Source: Mycobacterium sp. DL592
GTDB taxonomy: Bacteria > Actinomycetota > Actinomycetes > Mycobacteriales > Mycobacteriaceae
Direction: 5' to 3'
Assembly: GCF_011694515.1 (NCBI RefSeq)
Contig: NZ_CP050192.1
Coordinates: forward strand, 3,420,172-3,484,171
Length of the DNA stretch: 64,000 nucleotides
Shown here: piece after piece, positions 17,746 to 26,561 of the stretch
How the letters are laid out: each line of letters begins with the position of its first letter
Position numbering within the stretch: the stretch's first letter is position 1
Position numbers and translations under genes: made by a program
The notes under the pieces: model-generated
Database searches by the model: none
Told to the model about the DNA's origin: nothing
Seen by the model: only the letters and a program-made list of their open reading frames with translations

Positions 17746-18206
17746 GGCCCGACCAGAATGACAACGGTGAAGACGTAGCCGGACTGTCCGTCGTCGATCA
17801 CGCTGGACCCGAAGTCGGTGTACGAACAGTCCGGAATGACGTCGCGTCCCTCCACCAGAACGCCGCGCACAGAATCCCCGTACTCGTGGCTCGCCCCCGC
17901 AAGCGAGATCACTTTGCTGCCGCTGACTCCAACGTCTTTGACGACCGCCGTCGGGTGGAGCTGATCGGCAGGCACATTCTCCGCAGTGTGGTTGACGTAG
18001 CTCATCGTGGACCGATTCACAATGTCAGCGGCCCGCGCAAGACGCGGGTCGGAGCGCAGGGGGCCACACGATGAGGTTCCGCGGGCCGCCACCACCGCCT
18101 GCTCGAGACTGGAGAGCGGCTCGGCGCCTGCCGCCGCTGCCGAAAGGCCACAGCTACCCATCACCAGCAGCACCGCCACACCTGCACTGGCTCGGCCTAC
18201 CCCCAT
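17742..18206 (-). CDS. Exported protein, possibly CAP-like
   Basis: 154 residues from the ATG for MGVGRASAGVAVLLVMG; GTG codons four and two residues upstream are alternatives. The leader has a Cys in VMGSCG that weakly resembles a lipobox. The body (DPRLARAADIVNRSTMSYVN, ending YTDFGSSVIDDGQSGYVFT) faintly resembles CAP/SCP domains, without a convincing active site. It is coupled to the MmpS-like gene by an ATGA overlap and follows the secreted protein gene at 18218 by 11 bases. Confidence 0.5.
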   Translation of the reverse strand: MGVGRASAGVAVLLVMGSCGLSAAAAGAEPLSSLEQAVVAARGTSSCGPLRSDPRLARAADIVNRSTMSYVNHTAENVPADQLHPTAVVKDVGVSGSKVISLAGASHEYGDSVRGVLVEGRDVIPDCSYTDFGSSVIDDGQSGYVFTVVILVGP

Positions 18207-18217
18207 CACATTCACTC

Positions 18218-18832
18218 CTATCGGCAGACGTGCGATCGATTGATCTTGCTGCCCCAGTGCTGTGCCCGGGCGAACGAAGGACCGGTGAACCATGTCGGCT
18301 GCCGCGCTCTCAGTCCATTACCGACGTTGGAGATCTGCTGCCACAGTCCATAGAAGCTATCTCCTTGGTAAATAGGGAAATACATGTCACCGGCATGGTC
18401 ATAACTCTGAGTCAGGGATTGGGCGCGTGGCGCCAGGAAGTCCAATGCCTGGTCGATGTTGGCCGTGACGATGTCGACCTGCTGCGCAACCCCATCGCCA
18501 TTGAAGTCTCCGTTGTTTCGCACGATGGTGTTGTTGAGCCGCTCGATCTGGCCCTTCAGGTCGTAGTACTGAGCGTTGAACCACTGGCACATATCGCGTT
18601 CGGCGTTGATATCCGCGTCGGTCACATACCTACGCAGTTGGTCGAAGGGGAAGGGGAACTGCGGCTGCCAGTCGCTGGGCGTTGCGACCACCATCGGCAA
18701 CGGTGTTGGCGCCTCGTAGTTCTCGCCCGGATCAGCCCGCGCGGATCCAGCCAGAGATGCGGTCGTGCACCATAGGCCCACCACCACGGCGGACGCAAAC
18801 CGCCACCGGGCGGCCACATATCTCCCTGCCAA
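18218..18832 (-). CDS. Secreted protein following the Mce-associated gene
   Basis: A 204-residue exported protein with a leader ending near GSARADP. The mature part contains a long helix-forming stretch (QWFNAQYYDLKGQIERLNNT) and ends in CR. No known domain recognised. It starts 26 bases after the Mce-associated protein stop on the same strand, so it probably belongs to the mce transcript; mce operons commonly carry such extra exported genes at their 3' end. Confidence 0.55.
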   Translation of the reverse strand: MAGRYVAARWRFASAVVVGLWCTTASLAGSARADPGENYEAPTPLPMVVATPSDWQPQFPFPFDQLRRYVTDADINAERDMCQWFNAQYYDLKGQIERLNNTIVRNNGDFNGDGVAQQVDIVTANIDQALDFLAPRAQSLTQSYDHAGDMYFPIYQGDSFYGLWQQISNVGNGLRARQPTWFTGPSFARAQHWGSKINRSHVCR

Positions 18833-18858
18833 TGCGACTCCAGCCAGCGCGAACCGGG

Positions 18859-19509
18859 TTACTTGCCGACCGCGGCGTCGATGCCGCCGACGTCAGTGAT
18901 CTGCCAGTTGTTCTTGCTGTCCAACGTGATGCTGTATGTCGCGGTGGACTGCAGGCCGGCCGGCGCTTGGATTGTCTTCGTCAGCACGCTCACAAAAGCG
19001 TCGACGGTGTAGACGCCGCCGGCCTCTGACCGTACCTTTGCGGCCAGCGGGCGCGCGGACGACTTCCATTGCAGTGGCCCCAGGATCTGCTGCATCGAAT
19101 CAGCGGCTTTGGTGAGCTTGTCCTTGAGCTCCGGCGATGTACCGTTGACCAACTTCACTTTCCAGGCGTTGAAGTCTTGGTAGTCCATCTCGGCGGCACT
19201 GACCGCATAGTCGGTGGCGATCTCCTCGGCATGACTTTGCGCGGCTGCCGCGCGCTCTTGTGCGGCCAGCGTTGTGCGGGCACCGATGTAGAGCCAGGCG
19301 AGGACTGCTACCGCGACCACCAAGAGACTCACCAACAGCGCAATGAGCAAGGCGCGCAGGGATACTGAGAAGCGCCTACCTGCCTTCGGATCCCGCTGCT
19401 CCATCGTGTCTGCGGATGCCGTCTGCGCAGGTGCGCTCGGGGTTTCCGAATCGCCGGCATCGTCGAGGTCAGGTGGTGCGCTCTCACTACGGATCTCTGT
19501 GTCCATCAT
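18859..19509 (-). CDS. Mce-associated membrane protein (Mam)
   Basis: A 216-residue protein with an acidic, Pro/Ala-rich cytoplasmic N-terminus, one transmembrane helix (LRALLIALLVSLLVVAVAVL, about residues 51-71), and an extracytoplasmic NTF2-like domain (ATDYAVSAAEMDYQDFNAWK, ending TYSITLDSKNNWQITDVGG). This architecture is that of Mam proteins, which stabilise Mce complexes in the envelope. It follows mceF by 42 bases and is probably cotranscribed. Function in transport is from the family, not visible in the sequence. Confidence 0.8.
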   Translation of the reverse strand: MMDTEIRSESAPPDLDDAGDSETPSAPAQTASADTMEQRDPKAGRRFSVSLRALLIALLVSLLVVAVAVLAWLYIGARTTLAAQERAAAAQSHAEEIATDYAVSAAEMDYQDFNAWKVKLVNGTSPELKDKLTKAADSMQQILGPLQWKSSARPLAAKVRSEAGGVYTVDAFVSVLTKTIQAPAGLQSTATYSITLDSKNNWQITDVGGIDAAVGK

Positions 19510-19551
19510 GGGTTGATCTCCTTATGCGAAAATGTTTGGGACGGGACCGAT

Positions 19552-20508
19552 CTACCGATCGGGAATGGTGAGATGCAGCGTGATCGCTCCCTCCTCAGGT
19601 ATCCCTGACAGCGCATTCGAGAGAATCTGTCCGGTATCGAAGTTCATCAGGGCACCGCCGATGCCGGTGAACTGCGGAGTGAGTGCCTGCGCCAGCACCT
19701 TGACGTCGGGTCCCCGGGTGTCGAGGAAGTTCTGGATACGGGCAAGGAACTGCTGGAACAGCAGGACGTTCGCGGGGTTGTTGGCGACGACGGTGCGCAT
19801 CATCCCCACGAATGTTCCGGAGACGCCCTTTCCGGTCGCCCGCACCGATGGACCCAGTTCAGCCAGCGTGGGGCCGACCCAATCCGCGTTTCGCAGGAGC
19901 GTCTGGGAATTGTCGAGGACCTGTTGGCCGCGACCATTCATACCGTCAGCCATGTTGCGAAGCAACACACTGGCCCGCGCCAGGTTCGGCAGCACCCGTT
20001 CCGGATCGGGAAGGGCTGCGTCCGCCTCGCCGAGGGTGCGTTTAAGTTGATCCGGATCAAGCTGGTTGAGCACCCGTACAACGCTGGTCGCCAACTGGGC
20101 GATCGACGGCGGGACCGTGACTGCCTCCGTAGCGATGTGTTGACCGTCCTGGAGCATCGGGCCGCGGTCTATCTGTGGTATCAGGCCGATGTAGGCCTCG
20201 CCGAGCGCTGAGAGGTTGTCCAGCCGCACGTTCGTGTCGACTGGGATCCGGTGGTCGGCGTCGACATAGAAGTCGATGGTTGCGTCACGGATCGAGGACA
20301 CCACCTTGGTGACCTTGCCGACGGGTACGCCGCGCAGCAGCACGTTCGACCCGACCACAAGGCCTTTCACGTCCGGCACGGACATCGAGAGGTTGGTGCG
20401 CTTGTCGGGTGGTCCGATATGCAGGTCGAATGAGCCGATGTAGGCGGCCGCGAAGGCAATGATCGCCGCTAACGCGCCGAACGACAGCAGGTTTCGGAAG
20501 GCTCTCAT
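19552..20508 (-). CDS. mceF: MceF, MCE-domain lipid-import subunit
   Basis: A 318-residue protein with an N-terminal membrane anchor (FGALAAIIAFAAAYIGSFDL) and an MCE/MlaD domain whose signature is VLLRGVPVGKVTKV near residue 60. A long helical tail follows. Six different Mce proteins assemble the envelope-spanning tube that carries hydrophobic molecules to the YrbE permease. The ATG overlaps the mceE stop by four bases. It is the last of six mce genes in canonical order. Confidence 0.9.
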   Translation of the reverse strand: MRAFRNLLSFGALAAIIAFAAAYIGSFDLHIGPPDKRTNLSMSVPDVKGLVVGSNVLLRGVPVGKVTKVVSSIRDATIDFYVDADHRIPVDTNVRLDNLSALGEAYIGLIPQIDRGPMLQDGQHIATEAVTVPPSIAQLATSVVRVLNQLDPDQLKRTLGEADAALPDPERVLPNLARASVLLRNMADGMNGRGQQVLDNSQTLLRNADWVGPTLAELGPSVRATGKGVSGTFVGMMRTVVANNPANVLLFQQFLARIQNFLDTRGPDVKVLAQALTPQFTGIGGALMNFDTGQILSNALSGIPEEGAITLHLTIPDR

Positions 20509-21512
20509 GGTGTCGCTCCGAGAATTCGCAATACATCTTCGACGTTGCCGACCAGTTCTCGACCGTCGGGCCCGGTGATGGAGGTGATGTTGATCGCGGG
20601 GTTCTTGTCGGCCGGCAGGAAGTCGTTGAGGAACAGATCGCGCCAGTGCGGCGCCTCGCCCTCGACATCCCACTTTGTCTGCTGCACAGCACCCATCGCG
20701 TCGGCGAGTGAATTGAGCATCGGCACCAACCAGTAGCCGCCGCTGTAGATGCTGCCGATCGACGGAAGAACGGTGCCGATGTAACCGGCGGCCTGGGTGG
20801 CGCGGTCGAATCCCGTCATGCCGGCGGGCGAGAACCAGTAGGCATAAGTCGGCAGATTGCGATTCAACACCGCAGCGGTGCCGGAAGCACCACTGAGTAG
20901 TTGGTCCACGGTATCGATGTTGTTGGACAGATCCGCGAGGTCGACGGTGACTCGACTGACCATCCTGCGTAACTCGTCTTGTCGGGCCGGTGTGACCTTG
21001 TTGACACCGATGATGGAGTTCTGAATTCGCTGGATCGAGCCGCTACCAACGAAATTGGCGAGGTTGGCGATCGTGTCCTCGAGCTGCGGTGGCGATGTCG
21101 TGTTGACGACCGGAATGCGGCCGCCGGGCGCTACCGCGGCTGACCGTGGTGTGGCCGCGCCGCCATCGTCGGACGGGTCCTGGAGTGCGACATAGGTATC
21201 GCCGAGAACGGTGGACTGCTGCAACGTCGCACGGCTGGCCCCCGGTATGACGGTGTCGCTGTCGATGCGGGCCACGACGTCCACGTGGTCGGACTTGAGG
21301 TCGATCCGGGTGACGACACCGACCGTCTTGCCATCCTGCACGACCTTTGCCTGGTCGGGCAGGTTGAGGACATTGGTGAACTCGATCGTCACCGGATAGC
21401 CGTCGTCGCCACCACCGACCTGGGGAAGCGAATTCACAGTGATCGACGCGCACGACGTGAGCAGCACCGCGCCGATCACGCTCACCGTCGTCGCGAGAAC
21501 CGAACGCCTCAT
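20505..21512 (-). CDS. mceE: MceE, Mce-family lipoprotein
   Basis: A 335-residue Mce protein with a canonical lipoprotein signal (AVLLTSCAS, lipobox Leu-Thr-Ser-Cys) as usual for the fifth gene of mce operons (LprK/LprN type). The MCE signature is VVQDGKTVGVVTRI near residue 67. It is coupled by ATGA overlaps to both mceD and mceF. It should be anchored by lipid on the outer face of the membrane and form part of the Mce tube. Confidence 0.9.
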   Translation of the reverse strand: MRRSVLATTVSVIGAVLLTSCASITVNSLPQVGGGDDGYPVTIEFTNVLNLPDQAKVVQDGKTVGVVTRIDLKSDHVDVVARIDSDTVIPGASRATLQQSTVLGDTYVALQDPSDDGGAATPRSAAVAPGGRIPVVNTTSPPQLEDTIANLANFVGSGSIQRIQNSIIGVNKVTPARQDELRRMVSRVTVDLADLSNNIDTVDQLLSGASGTAAVLNRNLPTYAYWFSPAGMTGFDRATQAAGYIGTVLPSIGSIYSGGYWLVPMLNSLADAMGAVQQTKWDVEGEAPHWRDLFLNDFLPADKNPAINITSITGPDGRELVGNVEDVLRILGATP

Positions 21513-22630
21513 GGGTGACTCGCCTGCATCAGTACGTATTGAAGCAATGCCACGTCGACGGCGTATGGGACGCCGTTGACATCGGCGCAGCTGCCGGGCA
21601 TCGCCGCGTTCATCGCACCGCACAGTGCCAGGCCGTCGTGGGTCTGGACGCGAAACATCGGCGGGCGGTAGGCGATGTTGAAGAAGCTGAACTGATGTGA
21701 GTTGTAGTGATTGGCAAGGTTATTGATCCACCACGGGACCGGGTCGAAGAGGCCCGCGAGGGCATTCGCGTGGGGACTGAGCTTTCGCAGAGTGGCCCCT
21801 GCCGTGTCGAGGGTCAGTTGCGTGGTGTCGCCCAGTCTCGTCTCCACCACGGCAACCGCCTCGATCAACGGATTGAGCGTCCCCAGTTCGTAGGGTCCGC
21901 CTGCCAGCCGGGACGCGCCGTCCACCGCTTTCGCCAGGTCGGGTGTCGTCGCCTGCGCATCGAGCACGGCTTGTTTCAACGGCCCGGACATCTCCTTGAC
22001 TGCCGTCGTCAGGTCGCCGAGGTTCTCCACGATCGAGCCGATGTCGGCGATGGCCTGGTCGGGACTGTCCAGCAACGCGGACGTCGTTGTCAGGAGTCGC
22101 CCGGCGGCCGCGCCGTTGTTGTGCGCCAGTTGATCCAGTCCCTGGACGGTGCCCGCGATGTTGGTTGATCCGTCGGGGTTGATGGCGGCGAGGAAGGTGT
22201 CCGCCGATCCGATCACCTCGGATACGGTCTTCGGCGACACCGAGCGCTCGAGGGGAACGCAGCCGCCGGGAACCAGCCGGGGACCGCCCGAGTAATTGCC
22301 GACCAACTCCAGCGAACGATCAGCCAGGATCGACGGTGATCGGATGACGGCTTTGACATCCGCGGGCAGTTGGCGCCGTTCGGTCACCGAGAACTCGACG
22401 CGGACCTGGCTGTTGCCCGCCGCGATCGAGGTGACCGTACCGATGGGATAGCCCATCTGGGTGACCGGGTTGCCGACGTAGAGTCCGACGGTGTCGGGCA
22501 TGAGTGCGCAGTACGGCGCGGTTGCCTCACGCGCTGACGGCGAACAGGACGAGCCGACTGCGATCACGACGGCAGCCACAATCGCCATCCGCGCGGTTCG
22601 GATAGCCCTGCGGCCCAACGTCGTCCACAT
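21509..22630 (-). CDS. mceD: MceD, Mce-family protein with a cysteine after its leader
   Basis: A 373-residue Mce protein from the ATG encoding MWTTLGRRAIRTARMA. The leader (MAIVAAVVIAVGSSCSPSA) ends in a Cys whose -3 residue is Gly, so it is a weak lipobox. The MCE signature is VTQMGYPIGTVTSI near residue 60. A longer frame start exists inside mceC but would disrupt the leader. The start shares one base with the mceC stop (TGATG), and the end overlaps mceE. It may be anchored differently from typical MceD, which has a plain transmembrane helix. Confidence 0.88.
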   Translation of the reverse strand: MWTTLGRRAIRTARMAIVAAVVIAVGSSCSPSAREATAPYCALMPDTVGLYVGNPVTQMGYPIGTVTSIAAGNSQVRVEFSVTERRQLPADVKAVIRSPSILADRSLELVGNYSGGPRLVPGGCVPLERSVSPKTVSEVIGSADTFLAAINPDGSTNIAGTVQGLDQLAHNNGAAAGRLLTTTSALLDSPDQAIADIGSIVENLGDLTTAVKEMSGPLKQAVLDAQATTPDLAKAVDGASRLAGGPYELGTLNPLIEAVAVVETRLGDTTQLTLDTAGATLRKLSPHANALAGLFDPVPWWINNLANHYNSHQFSFFNIAYRPPMFRVQTHDGLALCGAMNAAMPGSCADVNGVPYAVDVALLQYVLMQASHP

Positions 22631-23592
22631 CAGCAGAGACTTCCCGGCATGGGGATGCACAAGTCGGTGGCGAGCAGCTCCGGTCGCGCATTCTGCGCGT
22701 CCAGGACGCGCTCGATCTTCTCCCGCACTCGGCGCAGTCTGGGAATGATCCTGCTGTTGTTGTCGGCCCATCGGCGGAAACTGTCCTGCCACTGGCGCAC
22801 CTTCTCGATGAACTCTTCTCGATGGTTGACCCAGAAACGCCCGAACGGGACCAGTACGGCGTCCGAGATGTCGCCCATGCCACTCAAGGCGGCCCCGAAC
22901 CCCTTGCCGTACAGCACGAGTGTCTGCTCGAGGATCGCGATCTTCGACACCAGCTCTTGCAACTTCCCTCGATAGTTGCTCAGTGTCTGGATGTACTCGT
23001 CGGAGAGGTTCAGAATCGCGGAGATCTGACCTCGCTGGCGCTGCATCGTGCTTGTGAGCGCATTTCCGGCGTCGATCACTGCCGAGAGCGTTTCGGTGTT
23101 CGTCCCGGTGAGTCCGTGCTGGATCTGGTCAAGCGAATCGTGGATGGGTTGTGGGTCGACGTTGTCGGTGACCTTCGTCGCGTCGGTCAAGGCGCGCATG
23201 AGGTTGTACGGCATCGTCACGCGCTCGATCGGTATTGCCCTGTCTCCTAACGGTTTATCGCCGAGGGAGATGAGGTCGACGTAGTATCCGCCGACGATCG
23301 TGAGCATGCGGACCTGGATCTGCGACCGGTCCCCGACGAAGACGTCATCGTCGACTGTTGCCCGCACCTTGACCTGGGTGGCCTCGAGCGAGAGTTCCTT
23401 GACCTTGCCGACGGGTATGCCGGCGATGCGCAACGAGTCACCGGGCCGGACGGAGGCGGCGTCGTCGGTGTAGAAGACGACAGTCTTCCCGCCAGGTGGA
23501 CTGATGTAGATCAGGGCCGCGGTCAGTGCCAGGGCCAGCAGGACGACCAGTGCCACGACACCCCAGAACACCGAGCTTCGCAGAAGTCTCAT
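22630..23592 (-). CDS. mceC: MceC, MCE-domain lipid-import subunit
   Basis: A 320-residue Mce protein. The anchor is VFWGVVALVVLLALALTAAL, then the MCE signature LRIAGIPVGKVKEL near residue 52 and a long helical tail (LSDEYIQTLSNYRGKLQELV) ending with a basic helix and a C-terminal MPGSLC. The ATG overlaps the mceB stop by ATGA. I prefer this start to one 78 bases upstream because it places the anchor directly at the N-terminus. It is part of the hexameric Mce tube. Confidence 0.9.
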   Translation of the reverse strand: MRLLRSSVFWGVVALVVLLALALTAALIYISPPGGKTVVFYTDDAASVRPGDSLRIAGIPVGKVKELSLEATQVKVRATVDDDVFVGDRSQIQVRMLTIVGGYYVDLISLGDKPLGDRAIPIERVTMPYNLMRALTDATKVTDNVDPQPIHDSLDQIQHGLTGTNTETLSAVIDAGNALTSTMQRQRGQISAILNLSDEYIQTLSNYRGKLQELVSKIAILEQTLVLYGKGFGAALSGMGDISDAVLVPFGRFWVNHREEFIEKVRQWQDSFRRWADNNSRIIPRLRRVREKIERVLDAQNARPELLATDLCIPMPGSLC

Positions 23593-24593
23593 CGGTTGCA
23601 CAGGATCACCCGCTGACCGTTGAGCAGCACATCCAAGGATTGCGGCAGCTGCGCAGGCCCCCTCGAGCATGGCAGCGGCGTCCCCGGCGGAGGCGGCGGT
23701 TCAACGTTGTCCCACAGAACGGGAATGCGTTTGAACGCCTCGCTGTAGTCATCGAAAACCGTGATGGCGCGATCGAATCCGTCATCGATGTCGGCTTGAC
23801 CAGGTCTGAATCCGACATTCTGGAGAAGCCGCACGGCCGCTGCGGTGAACCCGGGACCATACAGCTCCGACTTGCGGAACTCGTCGAGGACGGAGATCGC
23901 CGCATCCAAGGGTCTGTTGAGCCACTCGAGAACTTGGACGAAATCCTGTGAATGCCCGCCGAACACATCGGCGAGGGAGGCGAGGTTGTGCATCAACGTC
24001 GCGACCACCTGCTGACGGTTGGAGACGAACTCGGTCAGCGTCCGGATGCTCTCGAGCATCGGCGCGAGCCCGCTCCCGTCACCGGAGAGAAACGATGCCA
24101 CATTCGAGGTGAATCGATCGATGTCGTCGGGGCTCAGCGTGGCAAGTGCGGGCTGGAGTCCGTTGAAGAGCGTGGTGATGTCGAAAGATGGCTGGGTCAT
24201 TGCCAGAGGGATGTGGGTGACCAGGTCGCCGGCAGGCGCATTACCGGAAGGATTGACGACGTCGATGTAGCGCAATCCCGTCAGCGCCTGATACTTGACC
24301 GCCAGGCGCGTGTCGGCGACGACCGAATAGCGTCGGTCGAGGCTCAGGTCCACCACGGCAATGCTCTGACCGGCCACCCGTTTCAGCGCGATCGCACCGA
24401 CTTTGCCGACTCGTACCCCGCGAACCCGCACGTCGGAGTCAACATGGAGGCCGGACACATCAGTGAATTGAGCTGTGTATGAGCGTGTTTCAGCTGCCAC
24501 CGGCTGGCGCAGCACGTTGACGATCAGAACGAACACAACCCCGGCGACAGCGGCGCTGAGCAAGAACCTCCACAGCGCGCCGAGCGGCGTCAT
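23589..24593 (-). CDS. mceB: MceB, MCE-domain lipid-import subunit
   Basis: A 334-residue Mce protein with anchor FLLSAAVAGVVFVLIVNVL, MCE signature VRVRGVRVGKVGAI near residue 58, and a helical tail ending in a Pro-rich, Cys-containing segment (EPPPPPGTPLPCSRG). The start ATG shares a base with the mceA stop. Order and length fit the second mce gene. The Cys-containing C-terminus seen in MceB and MceC is common in the family. Confidence 0.9.
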   Translation of the reverse strand: MTPLGALWRFLLSAAVAGVVFVLIVNVLRQPVAAETRSYTAQFTDVSGLHVDSDVRVRGVRVGKVGAIALKRVAGQSIAVVDLSLDRRYSVVADTRLAVKYQALTGLRYIDVVNPSGNAPAGDLVTHIPLAMTQPSFDITTLFNGLQPALATLSPDDIDRFTSNVASFLSGDGSGLAPMLESIRTLTEFVSNRQQVVATLMHNLASLADVFGGHSQDFVQVLEWLNRPLDAAISVLDEFRKSELYGPGFTAAAVRLLQNVGFRPGQADIDDGFDRAITVFDDYSEAFKRIPVLWDNVEPPPPPGTPLPCSRGPAQLPQSLDVLLNGQRVILCNR

Positions 24594-25684
24594 CAGGGGC
24601 CTCCGATCGCGTCGATCGGAGCCTGTACGCCGGGAAGGTTGTCGAGCACGAGATGAACCTGAAGGGCCCGTTGTTCGGGGGTGCCGCCGTAGAGCTTTTC
24701 AAATCGGGTTCGAAGTTCGACCAGGGTATCGGCGATGCCAACGGGGGCAACAAGAGCGGGAACCGGGTCGGCGACGGTCTTGATCAGTCCCACCGCGGGA
24801 AGCAGGTCGCTAGGATGCGACGACAGCACCTTTCCGATCGCGCCGAAGAACGAGTTCGCGACCACGTCAAGCGTTGCCACCGACCTTGTCCGCCAGTACT
24901 CCTCGGTTTGCGGCTGACCGGGCCGCACAGCAATGTCTGATCCGGGAAGTGCATGTTCGTTGGACACATTGAAGGTCACGAAGCCCGACCCCTGGTTGAT
25001 GTCGTATCCGGCCGCGGTCGCATTGTCGAGGAAGGACGGCAGCGCAACGCTCACACCGGTGGTGTTCCGCAGCAGCTGCTCAGTGCTGACGGTCTGGACG
25101 ACGGTGACGGCGTTGGCGGTTGTCACCAGCGCCTCGATGAGCGGATTGAGGCCGTCGGTGTATCGCGTTGCCCTGTCGATGACACTGATCAGTTGGGGTG
25201 TGACCACTCCACCGGTGATCTCGCCGAGGCGTGACAACAAGGCCTGGAGGGTGAAGTTTCCTTTCGGCACCGTGTCGATCTGCGCGCCATTTCGCAGCGG
25301 CTGACCACCGTCGCCGGCGATGAGGTTGATACTGGTGACGCCGAAGTAGTTGGCCGGACGAAAGTCCACCCCCAAGGCATCGGTCAGGCCCGTGGCCGGC
25401 CCGGACTGAAGGTCGGCAGACAGCCGGACATTGCCATTGGGCAGGCTCGAGACGGTGGTGACACTGCCCACCTTGACGCCGTGCATCATCACCGGCGTTC
25501 CTGTCGAAACACCCTGCCCCACATAGGGTAGGTCCAACTTGACGGCAAGGTCGTCGGTCGCGTCTCCGCCGCCGAACGGACCGATCGCCAATACCGCGCC
25601 TACCGAGGTGACGGCCACTGTGAGGGCAACACCGATCAGAATCAGCCTGCGTCTCTCGGCCTCGGCTGTCATGCGGAAAAGCAC
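24593..25684 (-). CDS. mceA: MceA, MCE-domain lipid-import subunit
   Basis: A 363-residue Mce protein. I start it at a GTG with AGGTGAGC seven bases upstream; an ATG four codons later (25672) is the alternative. Anchor: LILIGVALTVAVTSVGAVLA; MCE signature: VMMHGVKVGSVTTV near residue 68. It begins ten bases after yrbEB, so permease and tube genes are one transcript. It is the first of six mce genes, and in other systems MceA contributes to substrate handling. Confidence 0.9.
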   Translation of the reverse strand: MLFRMTAEAERRRLILIGVALTVAVTSVGAVLAIGPFGGGDATDDLAVKLDLPYVGQGVSTGTPVMMHGVKVGSVTTVSSLPNGNVRLSADLQSGPATGLTDALGVDFRPANYFGVTSINLIAGDGGQPLRNGAQIDTVPKGNFTLQALLSRLGEITGGVVTPQLISVIDRATRYTDGLNPLIEALVTTANAVTVVQTVSTEQLLRNTTGVSVALPSFLDNATAAGYDINQGSGFVTFNVSNEHALPGSDIAVRPGQPQTEEYWRTRSVATLDVVANSFFGAIGKVLSSHPSDLLPAVGLIKTVADPVPALVAPVGIADTLVELRTRFEKLYGGTPEQRALQVHLVLDNLPGVQAPIDAIGGP

Positions 25685-25694
25685 GGCTGCTCAC

Positions 25695-26561
25695 CTATCC
25701 CTTGAAGACGAACTGTGGTCGCAACCCCCACAGCAGAACTGTGGTCGCGAGGTCCAGCACCATGATGATGACGAGGCTCGCGCGGATAGCACGTCCAGAG
25801 GCCTCACCGACCCCCACGGGACCCCCTGACGCGAAATACCCGTAATAGCAATGAATCAGGGTTACCGCGGTGCAGTAGACGACCGCCTTGAGAAGTGAGT
25901 AGGCGATGTCGGATGGGGTCAGAAACTGCACGAAGTAGTGGTAGTAGGTTCCTCCTGGCTGGTCATAGAACACCCGGATCACGGTGTCCGCGGTGATGAA
26001 GCTGACGACCAGCGTCAGCAGGAATCCGGGAACGACACAGACCAGACCGCCGATCACGCGGGTTCCGACGACGAATGGGATCGACCTCAACCCCATCGCC
26101 TCGACCGCGTCGATCTCATCAGCAATCCGCATCGAGCCGATCTCGGCGGTCATACGACAACCCGCTTGGGCGGCGAAGGCGACGCCGGCAACAAGCGGAG
26201 CCATTTCGCGCACATTGCCCCAGCCGCCGATGACGCCGGCAAGTGGACCCAACCCGATGAGGTTCAGTGTCGCAAAGGCTTCGATGGCGACGATGGCCCC
26301 GACGGTCACACCGAGAATGGCCAGCACGCTGATCACACCGCCGTCGACCACGAGCGAACCCCGGCCCCAGGCCAGGTTGTTCACCACTTGAAGCGTCTCG
26401 CGCCGGTAGCGGCGGACGGTGATGGGGAGCAGCCAGATCGTCTGGGAGATGAACGCCGCCCACTGCCCTATCGTCCGGAATCCCTCGCTGACACCGGCAG
26501 CCGGCACCTGCAGGATCTGCGCAAACCGCGCGGGTGCCGAAGAAACCGTTGCGGACGCCAT
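25695..26561 (-). CDS. yrbEB: YrbEB, permease subunit of the Mce transporter
   Basis: A 288-residue MlaE-type permease with five or six hydrophobic segments and the conserved cytoplasmic coupling motif AEIGSMRIADEIDAVEAMGL. With YrbEA it forms the inner-membrane channel energised by an MceG-type ATPase, which is not encoded in the window and presumably acts in trans. The ATG shares a base with the yrbEA stop (TAATG), coupling the two subunits. All expected features of the family are intact. Confidence 0.93.
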   Translation of the reverse strand: MASATVSSAPARFAQILQVPAAGVSEGFRTIGQWAAFISQTIWLLPITVRRYRRETLQVVNNLAWGRGSLVVDGGVISVLAILGVTVGAIVAIEAFATLNLIGLGPLAGVIGGWGNVREMAPLVAGVAFAAQAGCRMTAEIGSMRIADEIDAVEAMGLRSIPFVVGTRVIGGLVCVVPGFLLTLVVSFITADTVIRVFYDQPGGTYYHYFVQFLTPSDIAYSLLKAVVYCTAVTLIHCYYGYFASGGPVGVGEASGRAIRASLVIIMVLDLATTVLLWGLRPQFVFKG

